Origin: Gilliamella apis
GTDB lineage: Bacteria; Pseudomonadota; Gammaproteobacteria; Enterobacterales; Orbaceae
Assembly (NCBI RefSeq): GCF_002142155.1
Contig: NZ_NASD01000001.1
Location: 184,384 to 248,383, forward strand
Reading direction: 5' to 3'
DNA length: 64,000 nucleotides
In this document: positions 51,777 to 62,267 of the stretch, piece by piece
Layout of the letters: each line of letters starts with the position of its first letter
Position numbering within the stretch: the first letter of the stretch is position 1
Notes under the pieces: generated by a model
Database searches by the model: none
The model's input: the letters and a program-made list of their open reading frames with translations, nothing else
Told to the model about the DNA's origin: nothing
Program-made: the position numbers and the translations under genes

Positions 51777-53912
51777 ATGCCCGTAGTAATCAAACGTGAC
51801 GGTTGTCAGACTGCATTTAATGAGACTCGTATTAAGGATGCTATTATAAGAGCAGCTGTTGCGGCTAATGTTAATGATCCAGATTATTGTGCAGCGGTGG
51901 CTCGCGTAGTGACCAATCAAATGATGGATCGTGAAAGTGTCGATATTAATGAAATTCAAAATGTTGTTGAAAATCAACTAATGTCAGGCCCTTATAAAAA
52001 ATTAGCGAGAACCTATATTGAATATCGACATGATCGTGACCGTGCTCGTGAAGAGCGTAGCCGTTTAAATCAAGATATTCGTGGGCTAATAGAACAAAGT
52101 AATGTCGCTATTTTGAACGAAAATGCGAATAAAGATAGTAAAGTCATTCCTACTCAACGCGATTTATTAGCAGGTATTGTTGCTCGACATTATGCGAAAC
52201 AATATTTATTACCAAAGGATATTTCGCGCGCGCATGATAGTGGTGAAATACATTATCATGACCTTGATTATGCGCCATTTTTCCCAATGTTTAACTGTAT
52301 GTTAATTGATTTAGATGGCATGTTAACTAATGGCTTTAAAATGGGTAATGCTGAAATTGAACCGCCAAAATCTATTGCAACAGCAACAGCAGTAACAGCT
52401 CAAATTATTGCGCAAGTTGCTAGTCATATTTATGGTGGTACCACCATAAATCGTATTGATGAAATTTTAGCAAAATTTGTCACTATTAGTTATCAAAAAC
52501 ATAAGCAAGTTGCTGAGGAATGGAATATCCCAAATCCAGAGGCTTATGCAGAAAGTCGTACCCAAAAAGAGTGTTATGATGCATTTCAATCTTTAGAATA
52601 TGAAGTAAATACTTTACATACTGCTAATGGACAAACTCCATTTGTTACATTTGGGTTTGGTTTAGGAACAAGTTGGGAATCACGGTTAATTCAAGAATCA
52701 ATTTTAAAAGTGCGTATAAAAGGGTTAGGTAAAAATCATAAAACGGCGGTATTCCCTAAATTAGTGTTTGCCATTAAAGATGGTATTAATCACAAACAAG
52801 GTGATGCTAATTATGATATTAAACAGTTAGCATTAGAGTGTGCAAGTAAACGTATGTATCCAGATATTTTAAATTACGATAAAGTCGTTGAAGTAACTGG
52901 ATCATTTAAAACACCAATGGGATGCCGTAGCTTTTTAGGTGTTTATGAAGAAGACGGTCAACAAATTCATGATGGCCGGAATAATTTAGGTGTCATTAGT
53001 CTTAACTTACCTCGTATCGCCATTGAAGCTAAAGGTGATGAAGCTCGTTTCTGGGAAATTTTAGACAAACGTTTAACACTTTGTAAAAAGGCATTGATGA
53101 CTCGTATTGCTCGTCTTGATGGTGTGAAAGCTCGTGTTGCTCCGATTTTATATATGGAAGGTGCTTGTGGTGTTCGCTTAAAAGAAGATGACAGTGTTTC
53201 TGAAATCTTCAAAAATGGCCGTGCATCAATCTCTTTAGGTTATATTGGTCTGCATGAAACTTTAAATGCACTTTATGGTAACCAAACTCATCCATTCGAT
53301 AGCGAAACCTTACGTAATAAAGGTGTAGCAATTGTTGAACATTTAGCTAAAGCGGTTGAGCAATGGAAAAAAGAGACTGGTTATGGATTTAGTTTATATA
53401 GTACACCGAGTGAAAACTTATGTGACCGATTCTGCCGTTTAGATACTTCTGAATTTGGTATTATTCCTGGAGTAACAGATAAAGGTTACTATACTAATAG
53501 TTTCCACCTTGATGTTGAGAAAAAAGTAAATCCATATGAAAAAATCGAATTTGAAAAACCTTATCCAGCAGTAGCAAGCGGTGGTTTTATTTGTTATGGC
53601 GAATACCCTAACATGATTAATAATGTTAAAGCATTAGAAGATGTGTGGGACTACAGCTATACGCGTGTACCTTATTATGGTACCAATACGCCAATTGACG
53701 AATGTTATGAATGTGGTTATACCGGTGAATTTTCATGTACTAGCAAAGGTTTTGTTTGTCCTAGCTGTGGTAATCATGATTCAGCTAAAGTTTCTGTTAC
53801 TCGTCGTGTTTGTGGATATTTAGGTAGTCCGGATGCTCGTCCATTTAATGCGGGTAAACAAGAAGAAGTCAAACGCCGAGTTAAACATTTAGATAATGGG
53901 CAAATAGGCTAA
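51777..53912 (+). CDS. nrdD: anaerobic ribonucleoside-triphosphate reductase
   Basis: Class III reductase (711 aa, E. coli 712) that makes dNTPs without oxygen using a glycyl radical. Present are the N-terminal ATP-cone (VIKRDGCQTAFNETRI), active-site region NLPRIAIEA, the zinc site CYECGY with CPSCGNH near residues 643-665, and the radical Gly at about 680 in RVCGYLGSPDARPFN. GAGGAG lies 8 bases before the ATG. nrdG follows 17 bases on. Two NrdR boxes lie upstream. Its presence fits life in a low-oxygen niche. Confidence 0.97.
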   Translation: MPVVIKRDGCQTAFNETRIKDAIIRAAVAANVNDPDYCAAVARVVTNQMMDRESVDINEIQNVVENQLMSGPYKKLARTYIEYRHDRDRAREERSRLNQDIRGLIEQSNVAILNENANKDSKVIPTQRDLLAGIVARHYAKQYLLPKDISRAHDSGEIHYHDLDYAPFFPMFNCMLIDLDGMLTNGFKMGNAEIEPPKSIATATAVTAQIIAQVASHIYGGTTINRIDEILAKFVTISYQKHKQVAEEWNIPNPEAYAESRTQKECYDAFQSLEYEVNTLHTANGQTPFVTFGFGLGTSWESRLIQESILKVRIKGLGKNHKTAVFPKLVFAIKDGINHKQGDANYDIKQLALECASKRMYPDILNYDKVVEVTGSFKTPMGCRSFLGVYEEDGQQIHDGRNNLGVISLNLPRIAIEAKGDEARFWEILDKRLTLCKKALMTRIARLDGVKARVAPILYMEGACGVRLKEDDSVSEIFKNGRASISLGYIGLHETLNALYGNQTHPFDSETLRNKGVAIVEHLAKAVEQWKKETGYGFSLYSTPSENLCDRFCRLDTSEFGIIPGVTDKGYYTNSFHLDVEKKVNPYEKIEFEKPYPAVASGGFICYGEYPNMINNVKALEDVWDYSYTRVPYYGTNTPIDECYECGYTGEFSCTSKGFVCPSCGNHDSAKVSVTRRVCGYLGSPDARPFNAGKQEEVKRRVKHLDNGQIG

Positions 53913-53929
53913 TAAATTATTTTATCATT

Positions 53930-54394
53930 ATGAATTATCATCGTTATTATCCTGTTGATGTTGTTAATGGCGAAGGGACTCGTTGTGCACTTTTTGTTGC
54001 CGGCTGTGTACACCAATGTCCTGGCTGTTATAACAAAAGCACATGGGGAATAAACTCTGGTAAGCCATTTACACAATCACTTGAAGATCAAATTATTAAA
54101 GATTTACAAGATACTGAAATAAAACGCCAAGGATTATCGCTTTCTGGTGGTGATCCTTTGCACCCACAAAATGTCCCTGCCATTTTAAAACTGGTAAAAC
54201 GAGTAAAAAATGAGTGTGATAATAAAGATATTTGGTTATGGACAGGCTATAAGCTTGATGAATTAACCGATGCTCAACAAGCTGTAGTTCCCTATATAGA
54301 TGTTTTGATTGATGGAAAATTTGTGCAAGAACTGGCTGATCCCAAACTTTTATGGCGAGGCAGTAGTAATCAAATTATCCATCGATTTAAGTAA
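53930..54394 (+). CDS. nrdG: anaerobic ribonucleotide reductase activase
   Basis: Radical-SAM activase (154 aa, same as E. coli) that makes the glycyl radical in NrdD. The cluster-binding motif C26-V-H-Q-C30-P-G-C33 (CxxxCxxC) and the LSGGDPLHP motif near residue 66 are clear. It follows nrdD by 17 bases in the same operon. It converges on can, with only 2 bases between the stops and no terminator seen. Confidence 0.97.
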   Translation: MNYHRYYPVDVVNGEGTRCALFVAGCVHQCPGCYNKSTWGINSGKPFTQSLEDQIIKDLQDTEIKRQGLSLSGGDPLHPQNVPAILKLVKRVKNECDNKDIWLWTGYKLDELTDAQQAVVPYIDVLIDGKFVQELADPKLLWRGSSNQIIHRFK

Positions 54395-54396
54395 AA

Positions 54397-55056
54397 TTAT
54401 TGTGATTTATGCAAATTTAACAGATAAGAAATTGCTTCTCGATAATTGATTTCAAGGTTTTCACTACTTGATGATGTAATATGTAAGTCAGTAATCTTGC
54501 CATTATCAATCCCATAAACCCAACCATGTAAATTAACTTTTTTGCCTCTTTGCCATGCGGATTGAATAACGGTTGAATGTCCTAGATTATAAACTTGTTC
54601 AATAACGTTAAGCTCACATAAAATATCTAAACGAATATCGGCAGGAAACTCGCCGATTAAAGAACTATAACGGAACCATAAGTCGCGAATATGTAGTAAC
54701 CAATTGTTAATTAGACCTAGATCGGGGTTTTCGACTGCAGCTTTAATTCCACCACAACCTAAGTGTCCACAAATGATAATATCTTCTATCTCAAGTACAT
54801 CAACGGCATATTGCACAACAGATAAACAGTTAAGATCGGTATGGATAACCAAATTACCAACATTACGGTGAACAAATAATTCTCCGGGTTTTAATTTAAT
54901 CAATTTTTCAGCTGGTACTCGACTATCAGAACAGCCAATCCATAAAAATTTTGGGTTTTGAGCAATGGCAAGCTGTTTAAAAAAATCAGGATCTTCTTGT
55001 TCTATTTTTTCTGACCATTCGTGATTAAAGCGAATAAGATCGCTAACATCAAACAT
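54397..55056 (-). CDS. can: beta-class carbonic anhydrase
   Basis: Zinc enzyme (219 aa, E. coli Can 220) that interconverts CO2 and bicarbonate for carboxylases. Zinc ligands are in [10 protein letters not shown] (Cys, Asp) and GHLGCGG (His, Cys); the block VHRNVGNLV is conserved. The residues after CGG and the tail resemble Can rather than CynT. It reads away from cbrA, 56 bases after its start region, and may be co-transcribed with it. Confidence 0.94.
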   Translation of the reverse strand: MFDVSDLIRFNHEWSEKIEQEDPDFFKQLAIAQNPKFLWIGCSDSRVPAEKLIKLKPGELFVHRNVGNLVIHTDLNCLSVVQYAVDVLEIEDIIICGHLGCGGIKAAVENPDLGLINNWLLHIRDLWFRYSSLIGEFPADIRLDILCELNVIEQVYNLGHSTVIQSAWQRGKKVNLHGWVYGIDNGKITDLHITSSSSENLEINYREAISYLLNLHKSQ

Positions 55057-55112
55057 AATGTCTATTCCTTGTTATATTCATTGTTAGAAACATTTGCTAA
55101 TTTTTGTATTAA

Positions 55113-56171
55113 CTAAATTGTTTTTATATGCTGAATTTTACTTTTCATTATTAACTTTCGCCATATTGGCGTAGTAAGAATTTTAGCTTTAATAATTTTG
55201 CTATATAGTTTAAAGCGTAAAGGCATTGTTTTTTGATAATAATGTTTATTAGGTTTTGCTACGCCACTATTTAATATTTTGCTAAGAATTTCTGCGCTAT
55301 CAAGAGCATAACTGATACCCTCTAGTGAGCTAGCACTAATAAAGCCCGCAGCTTCACCAATTAAAAAGATATTTTCATTACCAGTATAAAAATCTCGGAA
55401 TCGATTTGGATAAACAACAAGACACTTTTCGGTTTTTAATGGTTCGCCAAAAATAAAACCTTGTTGAGCTAATTTTTCTTTTAATAACTCGAAATGTTGA
55501 TTGGCTGTCTTTTTAGGGAAGGCGCCACCAAAAATGAAATGTTTATTCTTGGAGATGCTCCATGCATAACAATTTGTGGTTTTATTATCAAAAATACAAG
55601 AATAAAAAGGAATTTTATGGTTGTCTTTAAACCATTGTTGGATAGCAACATATTGTCTAATGGAATGATTAGGATAGCGCATACGTCTCACAACTGAATT
55701 TGCGCCATCAGCTCCAACTACGTATCTAGCGGTAATCTTATGTTCAATTTTACTTTCATCAATATAAGTGACTTGATATCCATCAATGACTCTTCTGATT
55801 TCTTTGCATAGCGTATTATGTAACACATTAACACTATTTGGTATAAGCGACTTTAACCATAGGTCGAATTTATGTCGATCAAAACTGACATAACTGCGTT
55901 GATAATTACGGATCAGTTTAGTTTGCAGATCGATGGTTTTTACGCTGAAAATTTGCGGATCAGTTAATATATCCAATGGTAAATTTAGCTTTTGTCTTAC
56001 AAACGCTTTCTGTGCATCATTAGCCAATAAGCCACCACATGGTTTGTGAAAACCTTCATCACCAGCTTGATGTTTTTTATCTAATGCAATGATCTTAAAA
56101 GATGGGCTAAGTAACCGAGCGAGCGTGCTACCAGCAGGTCCAAGTCCAATGATGGCAATATCGTAATCCAT
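55113..56171 (-). CDS. cbrA: FAD-dependent oxidoreductase CbrA
   Basis: Flavoprotein of 352 aa (E. coli CbrA 354). It has the dinucleotide-binding start IAIIGLGPAGSTLARLL, the block GFHKPCGGLLANDAQ, the second FAD motif VVGADGANSVVRR and the third LIGEAAGFISASSLEGISYALDS-type segment. The close match to E. coli CbrA over its whole length, as remembered, is convincing. CbrA belongs to the geranylgeranyl-reductase-like group and affects colicin M resistance, which points to a role with polyprenyl lipids; the reaction is unproven. The 24-base repeat and a hairpin lie upstream. Confidence 0.9.
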   Translation of the reverse strand: MDYDIAIIGLGPAGSTLARLLSPSFKIIALDKKHQAGDEGFHKPCGGLLANDAQKAFVRQKLNLPLDILTDPQIFSVKTIDLQTKLIRNYQRSYVSFDRHKFDLWLKSLIPNSVNVLHNTLCKEIRRVIDGYQVTYIDESKIEHKITARYVVGADGANSVVRRMRYPNHSIRQYVAIQQWFKDNHKIPFYSCIFDNKTTNCYAWSISKNKHFIFGGAFPKKTANQHFELLKEKLAQQGFIFGEPLKTEKCLVVYPNRFRDFYTGNENIFLIGEAAGFISASSLEGISYALDSAEILSKILNSGVAKPNKHYYQKTMPLRFKLYSKIIKAKILTTPIWRKLIMKSKIQHIKTI

Positions 56172-56241
56172 ATTCTTGTGTTGTCTATTTTATTTGGTTG
56201 AAAGTTGACCATTTTACCACATTCGATAAAAAGGCAGTTAA

Positions 56242-56273
56242 TAGTAAAATCGAAGATTTATTCGATTTTACTA
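56242..56273 (-). terminator. hairpin between yjiA and cbrA
   Basis: The 13-base-pair perfect stem TAGTAAAATCGAA with TTCGATTTTACTA, loop 6 bases, lies 53 bases past the yjiA stop on minus. A T-rich run (CCTTTTTAT) comes 11 bases later. It probably ends the yjiX-yjiA transcript. Confidence 0.6.
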
Positions 56274-56276
56274 AAA

Positions 56277-56300
56277 AATTTTGAGGAAAGGGGTTTTTTA
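56277..56300 (-). repeat. 24-base intergenic repeat, copy B (upstream of cbrA)
   Basis: On minus this copy is identical over 24 bases to 36252-36275. It lies 105 bases before the cbrA start, in the same orientation to its gene as copy A to purL. In this copy the element is flanked by CTAAAAAA and TTTTTTAG (56271-56301), which can form a stem. Confidence 0.7.
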
Positions 56301-56325
56301 GTCGATTTTAATTAATTGTGATCAG

Positions 56326-57360
56326 TTAATTTGCTACCGTCTGTAAAAATTCCTTATTTAATTCATCAAATGGTAAAGTTCGACTAATCACAACTAAGCG
56401 AGATATTTTTTCGGAAGCTTGTTGCCATGGAGAACCGTAATCAAAACCGACAATTTTATGGACTCCTTGAACAATGAGCCTTTGGTTATTGTCTTTAATT
56501 GCAAGTATTCCTTTATAGCGGAGCATATCATTGCCATATTTTTCAACTAGATTTTCCATAAATGAGCCAATCTTTTTAAGATCAAGCTCTCCAGCTTCAA
56601 AAAGATAGGAACAGATATCATCATTCCAGGATGAGGTTTGATATGGAATTGTTTTAAAATTAGTTTCTAACTGTTTGGATGGATTAACAATAAAAAAACC
56701 TTTATTAAGAACTAATTCCTCATCTAAATCAAAAGCATGGATATCTAACCATTGTGATTTGGCAATTTTACCATTAATCGCTTGATAGATAGTTGCTTTA
56801 CTATTAATTTTTTGAAGGCGATTTAGAATTTCAATTTGTTGTTGTTCGGTGATGCAGTCGGTTTTAGATACAATAATACGATCGGCAAAACCAATTTGAG
56901 AAACGGCAACTCGATGTTCATTTAAATGTTGCAAAATATGTTGAGAATCAACAATCGTAATAATTGCATCAAGTCTAATGGTTTCTCTAATTAGCTCATC
57001 AATAAAAAAAGTTTGAATAATAGGTGCCGGGTCGGCAAGCCCAGTGGTTTCAATAATAAGTCTATCAAATTGCAATTTACCAGCTTGTCTTTCTGCGTGC
57101 AATTGATGGAGTGCTTTGGTCAATTCACCTTGCACAGTACAACAAATGCAACCATTGGTCATTTCAACAATTTGAATATCATGATTTGGTGTAAGTAAGT
57201 TGCTATCAAGATTTACTGGACCAAATTCATTTTCAATAATCATTATTTTTTCATTGTGATTATTTTCAAGCAGGTAATTGATGAGTGTTGTTTTTCCTGA
57301 GCCGAGAAAACCAGTTAATAAGGTAACTGGTAACAAGGAAGTACTAATATCTTGTGTCAT
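56326..57360 (-). CDS. yjiA: COG0523 metal-chaperone GTPase YjiA
   Basis: G3E GTPase of 344 aa. It has P-loop LTGFLGSGKTTL at about 14-25, the metal-binding GCICC motif near residue 71 (TNGCICCTVQGEL), Walker B ETTGLADPAPI and base-recognition SKTD. The C-terminal CobW-C domain (LRYKGILAIKDNNQRL) is complete. Members handle zinc, cobalt or nickel; the YjiA name is from close resemblance to the E. coli protein next to YjiX. It lies 17 bases after yjiX in one operon. Confidence 0.9.
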   Translation of the reverse strand: MTQDISTSLLPVTLLTGFLGSGKTTLINYLLENNHNEKIMIIENEFGPVNLDSNLLTPNHDIQIVEMTNGCICCTVQGELTKALHQLHAERQAGKLQFDRLIIETTGLADPAPIIQTFFIDELIRETIRLDAIITIVDSQHILQHLNEHRVAVSQIGFADRIIVSKTDCITEQQQIEILNRLQKINSKATIYQAINGKIAKSQWLDIHAFDLDEELVLNKGFFIVNPSKQLETNFKTIPYQTSSWNDDICSYLFEAGELDLKKIGSFMENLVEKYGNDMLRYKGILAIKDNNQRLIVQGVHKIVGFDYGSPWQQASEKISRLVVISRTLPFDELNKEFLQTVAN

Positions 57361-57377
57361 AAACTATTCCTTTCTAT

Positions 57378-57575
57378 TTAACAACACTTAAAGCCACCTT
57401 TACCACTATAACGAGCATCTTGTCGTTCTTTAAAAAACTCCTCATAAGTCATAGGTGTTTGTTCTGGATGAGTTAGTTTCATATGTTGTACATACGTATC
57501 GTAATCGGGAATCCCAACCATTAGTTTGGCTGCTTGACCTAAATATTTTCCAGCTTTAGCGATTGAGTCAAACAT
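57378..57575 (-). CDS. yjiX: YjiX/YbdD-family small protein
   Basis: Protein of 65 aa with the family traits: start [19 protein letters not shown], the DYDTYVQHM block, [16 protein letters not shown] and the end GGFKCC. In E. coli it lies between the pyruvate transporter gene btsT (yjiY) or cstA and yjiA. Here yjiA is kept but no peptide/pyruvate transporter gene lies upstream: the next gene is murA on the other strand. Function unknown, perhaps a partner of the transporter or GTPase. Confidence 0.9.
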   Translation of the reverse strand: MFDSIAKAGKYLGQAAKLMVGIPDYDTYVQHMKLTHPEQTPMTYEEFFKERQDARYSGKGGFKCC

Positions 57576-59132
<1,557 letters not shown>

Positions 59133-59185
59133 TTTTAATTTTTGACGCTGTTTAAACACAGCTATTAGATAAAAAGGAGTGTAAT

Positions 59186-59761
59186 ATGACAAAGCAAGCA
59201 TTAGTATTTTTATCGAATGGCTGTGAGGAAACCGAAGCTGTTACAACTATTGATCTATTAACTCGAGCCGGAATAAATGTTACTTACGCTAGTATCACAG
59301 AAGATAGACAAGTTGAATGTTCTCGTGGAGTAACAATCTTAGCCCAAAAAGTATTTTCAGAAGTTAATAATGTTGATTTTGATGTAATTATTTTACCTGG
59401 TGGATTAAAAGGAGCGGAAAACTTTCGCGACTCCCAACAATTAATTGAAACATTAAAACAAGCACATCAAGCTGGCAATATAATTGCTGCTATTTGTGCA
59501 TCTCCGGCAATGGTTCTGCAACATCATAATTTATTTCCAGATGCATATATGACCGGTTATCCCGAAACGAGAGATGCTTTTAAACATTGGAAATCGGATA
59601 GAGCTTATTTTGATGCTCAATATAAACTTATCACCAGTCAAGGTCCTGGAACGTCTATTGATTTTGCATTGAAAATTATTGAAATTCTATTAGACAAAAA
59701 GGCTGCAGCTCAAGTTGCCGCTCAATTGGTTCTACCACAAGGGATAGCATCCTACCAATAA
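59186..59761 (+). CDS. yajL: DJ-1/PfpI-family protein YajL
   Basis: Protein of 191 aa of the DJ-1 superfamily. The conserved Glu is in CEETEAVTTIDLL near residue 16 and the reactive Cys in AAICASPAMVL at about 106. It matches E. coli YajL over its whole length (VILPGGLKGAENFRD, TSQGPGTSIDFALKII). YajL is a cysteine-based protector against oxidative and glyoxal damage; its exact enzyme role is debated. fieF follows 11 bases later, so they are probably co-transcribed. Confidence 0.92.
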   Translation: MTKQALVFLSNGCEETEAVTTIDLLTRAGINVTYASITEDRQVECSRGVTILAQKVFSEVNNVDFDVIILPGGLKGAENFRDSQQLIETLKQAHQAGNIIAAICASPAMVLQHHNLFPDAYMTGYPETRDAFKHWKSDRAYFDAQYKLITSQGPGTSIDFALKIIEILLDKKAAAQVAAQLVLPQGIASYQ

Positions 59762-59772
59762 ATAGGTAACAA

Positions 59773-60669
59773 ATGTCAAAATCACATTTGTACGAAAAGT
59801 TAATTAAAAGGGCAACACTAAGTGCTGTTTTAATTTCTGTTTTCCTAATTATTATAAAATTACTTACCTGCTGGTTTACTGGCTCGATGAGTTTATTTGC
59901 CTCTCTTTTAGATTCGAGTATTGATTTATTGGCATCTGGACTTAACTTTTTCTTAGTTCGTTATGCATTAAAACCGGCTGATGATGATCATACTTTTGGT
60001 CACGGAAAAGCCGAATCGTTGGCTGCATTAGCACAAAGCACCTTTATTATTGGTTCTGCAACTATTTTGTTAATTTCAAGTATTAAATCTATTATTCATC
60101 CTGAAGCAATAGCCTCACCGTTATTAGGTATTGCCGTATCTGTGATTTCAGTTATTGTGACAGGCGTATTAGTTCTATATCAAAAATATGTAATAAAACA
60201 GACTAAAAGTAAAGCAATTGAAGCTGATATGTTGCACTATTCTTCTGATATGTTTATGAATATTGCGGTTATTGTAGCTCTATTTTTAAGTTGGTATGGT
60301 ATTACTTATGCTGACGCATGTTTTGCCTTTTTTATTGCGTTATATATTTTTTATAATGCTTATAAAATAGCCTATAGTGCAATTCAAGACTTGTTAGATA
60401 AAGCTTTGTCAGAAAGTGATAACCAAAAAATTTGTGAAATTGTTCGTTCATACTCAAATGTACATGGTTTTCATGATTTGAAAACTCGACAAGCTGGTCC
60501 GTTAAAATTTATACAGTTACATCTTGAATTAGACGATGATATGCCTTTAATCAAAGCACATGCAGTCGCCGATGCGATTGAGAAACATATTGCTCAAGAA
60601 TTTGCGCCTGCAACTGTGATTATTCATCAAGATCCTATTTCTGTTGTTCCCTTAGAAATGAATAAGTAG
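59773..60669 (+). CDS. fieF: cation diffusion facilitator FieF
   Basis: Inner-membrane cation/proton antiporter of 298 aa (E. coli FieF/YiiP 300) that exports Fe(II), Zn(II) and other divalent ions. Six membrane helices are predicted. Metal-site residues lie in SLLDSSIDLL (helix 2) and HYSSDMFMN (helix 5), with DDDHTFGHGKAESLAAL between helices 2 and 3. The cytoplasmic C-terminal domain has HDLKTRQAGPLKFIQLHLEL. It is in an operon with yajL. Confidence 0.93.
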   Translation: MSKSHLYEKLIKRATLSAVLISVFLIIIKLLTCWFTGSMSLFASLLDSSIDLLASGLNFFLVRYALKPADDDHTFGHGKAESLAALAQSTFIIGSATILLISSIKSIIHPEAIASPLLGIAVSVISVIVTGVLVLYQKYVIKQTKSKAIEADMLHYSSDMFMNIAVIVALFLSWYGITYADACFAFFIALYIFYNAYKIAYSAIQDLLDKALSESDNQKICEIVRSYSNVHGFHDLKTRQAGPLKFIQLHLELDDDMPLIKAHAVADAIEKHIAQEFAPATVIIHQDPISVVPLEMNK

Positions 60670-60762
60670 AGAAACTAATCAAAATAGCTTCTAAACTTTT
60701 ATTGTTAGTTAATTATTATGACCTTATAATAACCGAAGGTTTATATATTGGAGTTATTTTGT

Positions 60763-61725
60763 ATGATAAAAAAAATAGGTATTTTAACCAGTGGTGGTGA
60801 TGCGCCAGGGATGAATGCAGCTATTCGAGGTGTTGTGAGAACAGCCTTAACTGAAGGATTAGATGTTTTTGGCATTTATGATGGTTATTTAGGTCTGTGT
60901 GAAGATCGAATCGTTCAGTTAGATCGTTCTAGCGTTTCAGATATTATTACTCGTGGCGGTACATTCTTAGGATCAGCTAGATTTCCTGAATTTAAAGACC
61001 AAGAAGTTAGAAAAAAAGCGATCGCTAATTTAAAGAAACATCAAATCGATGCATTAGTTGTAATTGGCGGTGATGGTTCTTATATGGGGGCGATGCGTTT
61101 AACTGAAGAAGGTTTTCCTTGTATTGGTTTACCTGGCACCATTGATAACGATATTCGTGGAACTGACTATACTATTGGTTATTTTACTGCTTTAGGCACC
61201 GCTGTAGAATCTATCGATAGATTAAGAGACACCTGTTCTTCGCATCATCGAATCTCTGTGATTGAAATCATGGGCCGAGATTGTGGTGATTTGACAATAA
61301 ATGCAGCAGTTGCTGGTGGGTGTGAGTTTATGATTATCCCTGAAGTTTCTTATACTAAAGAAGACTTAATTGAAGAGATAAAATTAGGTTTTGCTAAAGG
61401 TAAAAAACATGCGATAGTTACTGTGACTGAAAATATGTGTGATGTTAACCAATTAGCAGCAGATATTGAAGCGGCTGTTCATCATGAAACTCGAGCAACA
61501 GTTTTAGGACATGTACAACGTGGTGGCTCTCCAGTGCCTTATGACCGAATTTTAGGTTCACGCATGGGTGCTTATGCTGTTGAATTACTTATTAAAGGTC
61601 ATGCAGGCCGTAGTGTCGGTATTCAAAATGGTAAGCTAGTCCATCATGATATTATTGATGCGATTAATAATATGAAAAGACCATTTGACATGGATCTTTA
61701 TAACACTGCAAAACGTTTATTCTAA
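60763..61725 (+). CDS. pfkA: 6-phosphofructokinase
   Basis: ATP-dependent phosphofructokinase I (320 aa, the same length as E. coli PfkA). It shows ATP site [26 protein letters not shown], the catalytic [27 protein letters not shown] and the effector site Arg/Lys residues ([12 protein letters not shown]). ATG 60763 is used, 9 bases after GGAG; a TTG 15 bases earlier overlaps the site. TATAAT at 60725-60730 is the likely -10. An inverted repeat follows the gene. Confidence 0.97.
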   Translation: MIKKIGILTSGGDAPGMNAAIRGVVRTALTEGLDVFGIYDGYLGLCEDRIVQLDRSSVSDIITRGGTFLGSARFPEFKDQEVRKKAIANLKKHQIDALVVIGGDGSYMGAMRLTEEGFPCIGLPGTIDNDIRGTDYTIGYFTALGTAVESIDRLRDTCSSHHRISVIEIMGRDCGDLTINAAVAGGCEFMIIPEVSYTKEDLIEEIKLGFAKGKKHAIVTVTENMCDVNQLAADIEAAVHHETRATVLGHVQRGGSPVPYDRILGSRMGAYAVELLIKGHAGRSVGIQNGKLVHHDIIDAINNMKRPFDMDLYNTAKRLF

Positions 61726-61755
61726 AAATTGCTCTATTAATAATCGAATAATAAG

Positions 61756-61809
61756 ATGTGAATAATTGATAAGGCTAAGCTTTTAAATAAATATATCAAT
61801 TATTCACAT
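61756..61809 (+). repeat. long inverted repeat after pfkA
   Basis: ATGTGAATAATTGATA (61756-61771) and its exact complement (61794-61809) form a 16-base-pair stem with a 22-base loop. It lies 31 bases past the pfkA stop. It may act as a terminator or protect the mRNA end, though the loop is large and no U-tract directly follows. Confidence 0.55.
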
Positions 61810-61900
61810 TATTGATTTTATAAAGATTGTTTACTCAATAAATATTCAAAGTATTCTTCTGCTCATATTTAATCAATTTCCATACAAATTTGAGGTTTTT

Positions 61901-62152
61901 ATGACACTACAATATAAGCAAGATAATGACCGTTTTTATGTTTGTAATGATAATAATCAAGAAATAGCAGAAATGACATTTACTCGAATTGGGCATGATA
62001 AGGCAACGATTAATCATACATTTACTGATCCTGCTTATCGAGGTCACGGTATTGCAGATAAGTTGCTTGAACTTGTTGTGAAAACATTACAACAAGAAAA
62101 GCGTGAAATTATACCTTTATGTTCGTTTGCTAAAAATAAATTAAATAACTAA
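61901..62152 (+). CDS. small GNAT-type N-acetyltransferase, YjdJ-like
   Basis: Compact protein of 83 aa. It carries the GNAT coenzyme-A motif DPAYRGHGIADKLLELVV (R/Q-x-x-G-x-G/A type) and a typical strand before it (ATINHTFTDP). This matches the short acetyltransferase family of about 90 residues (YjdJ-like), which contains just the CoA-binding half. Its substrate is unknown. GAGG lies 8 bases before ATG 61901. It stands alone between pfkA and the acyltransferase gene. Confidence 0.8.
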   Translation: MTLQYKQDNDRFYVCNDNNQEIAEMTFTRIGHDKATINHTFTDPAYRGHGIADKLLELVVKTLQQEKREIIPLCSFAKNKLNN

Positions 62153-62267
62153 ATAAAGTCTATTTTATATATAGACCTCTTGTAATTTTCTCCAGCTTTT
62201 GTCAAGAAATATTTTATTGTTTTTCTATAATAATCCTAGTTTTTCTTAGCAGATTTTGTGCTAATGT

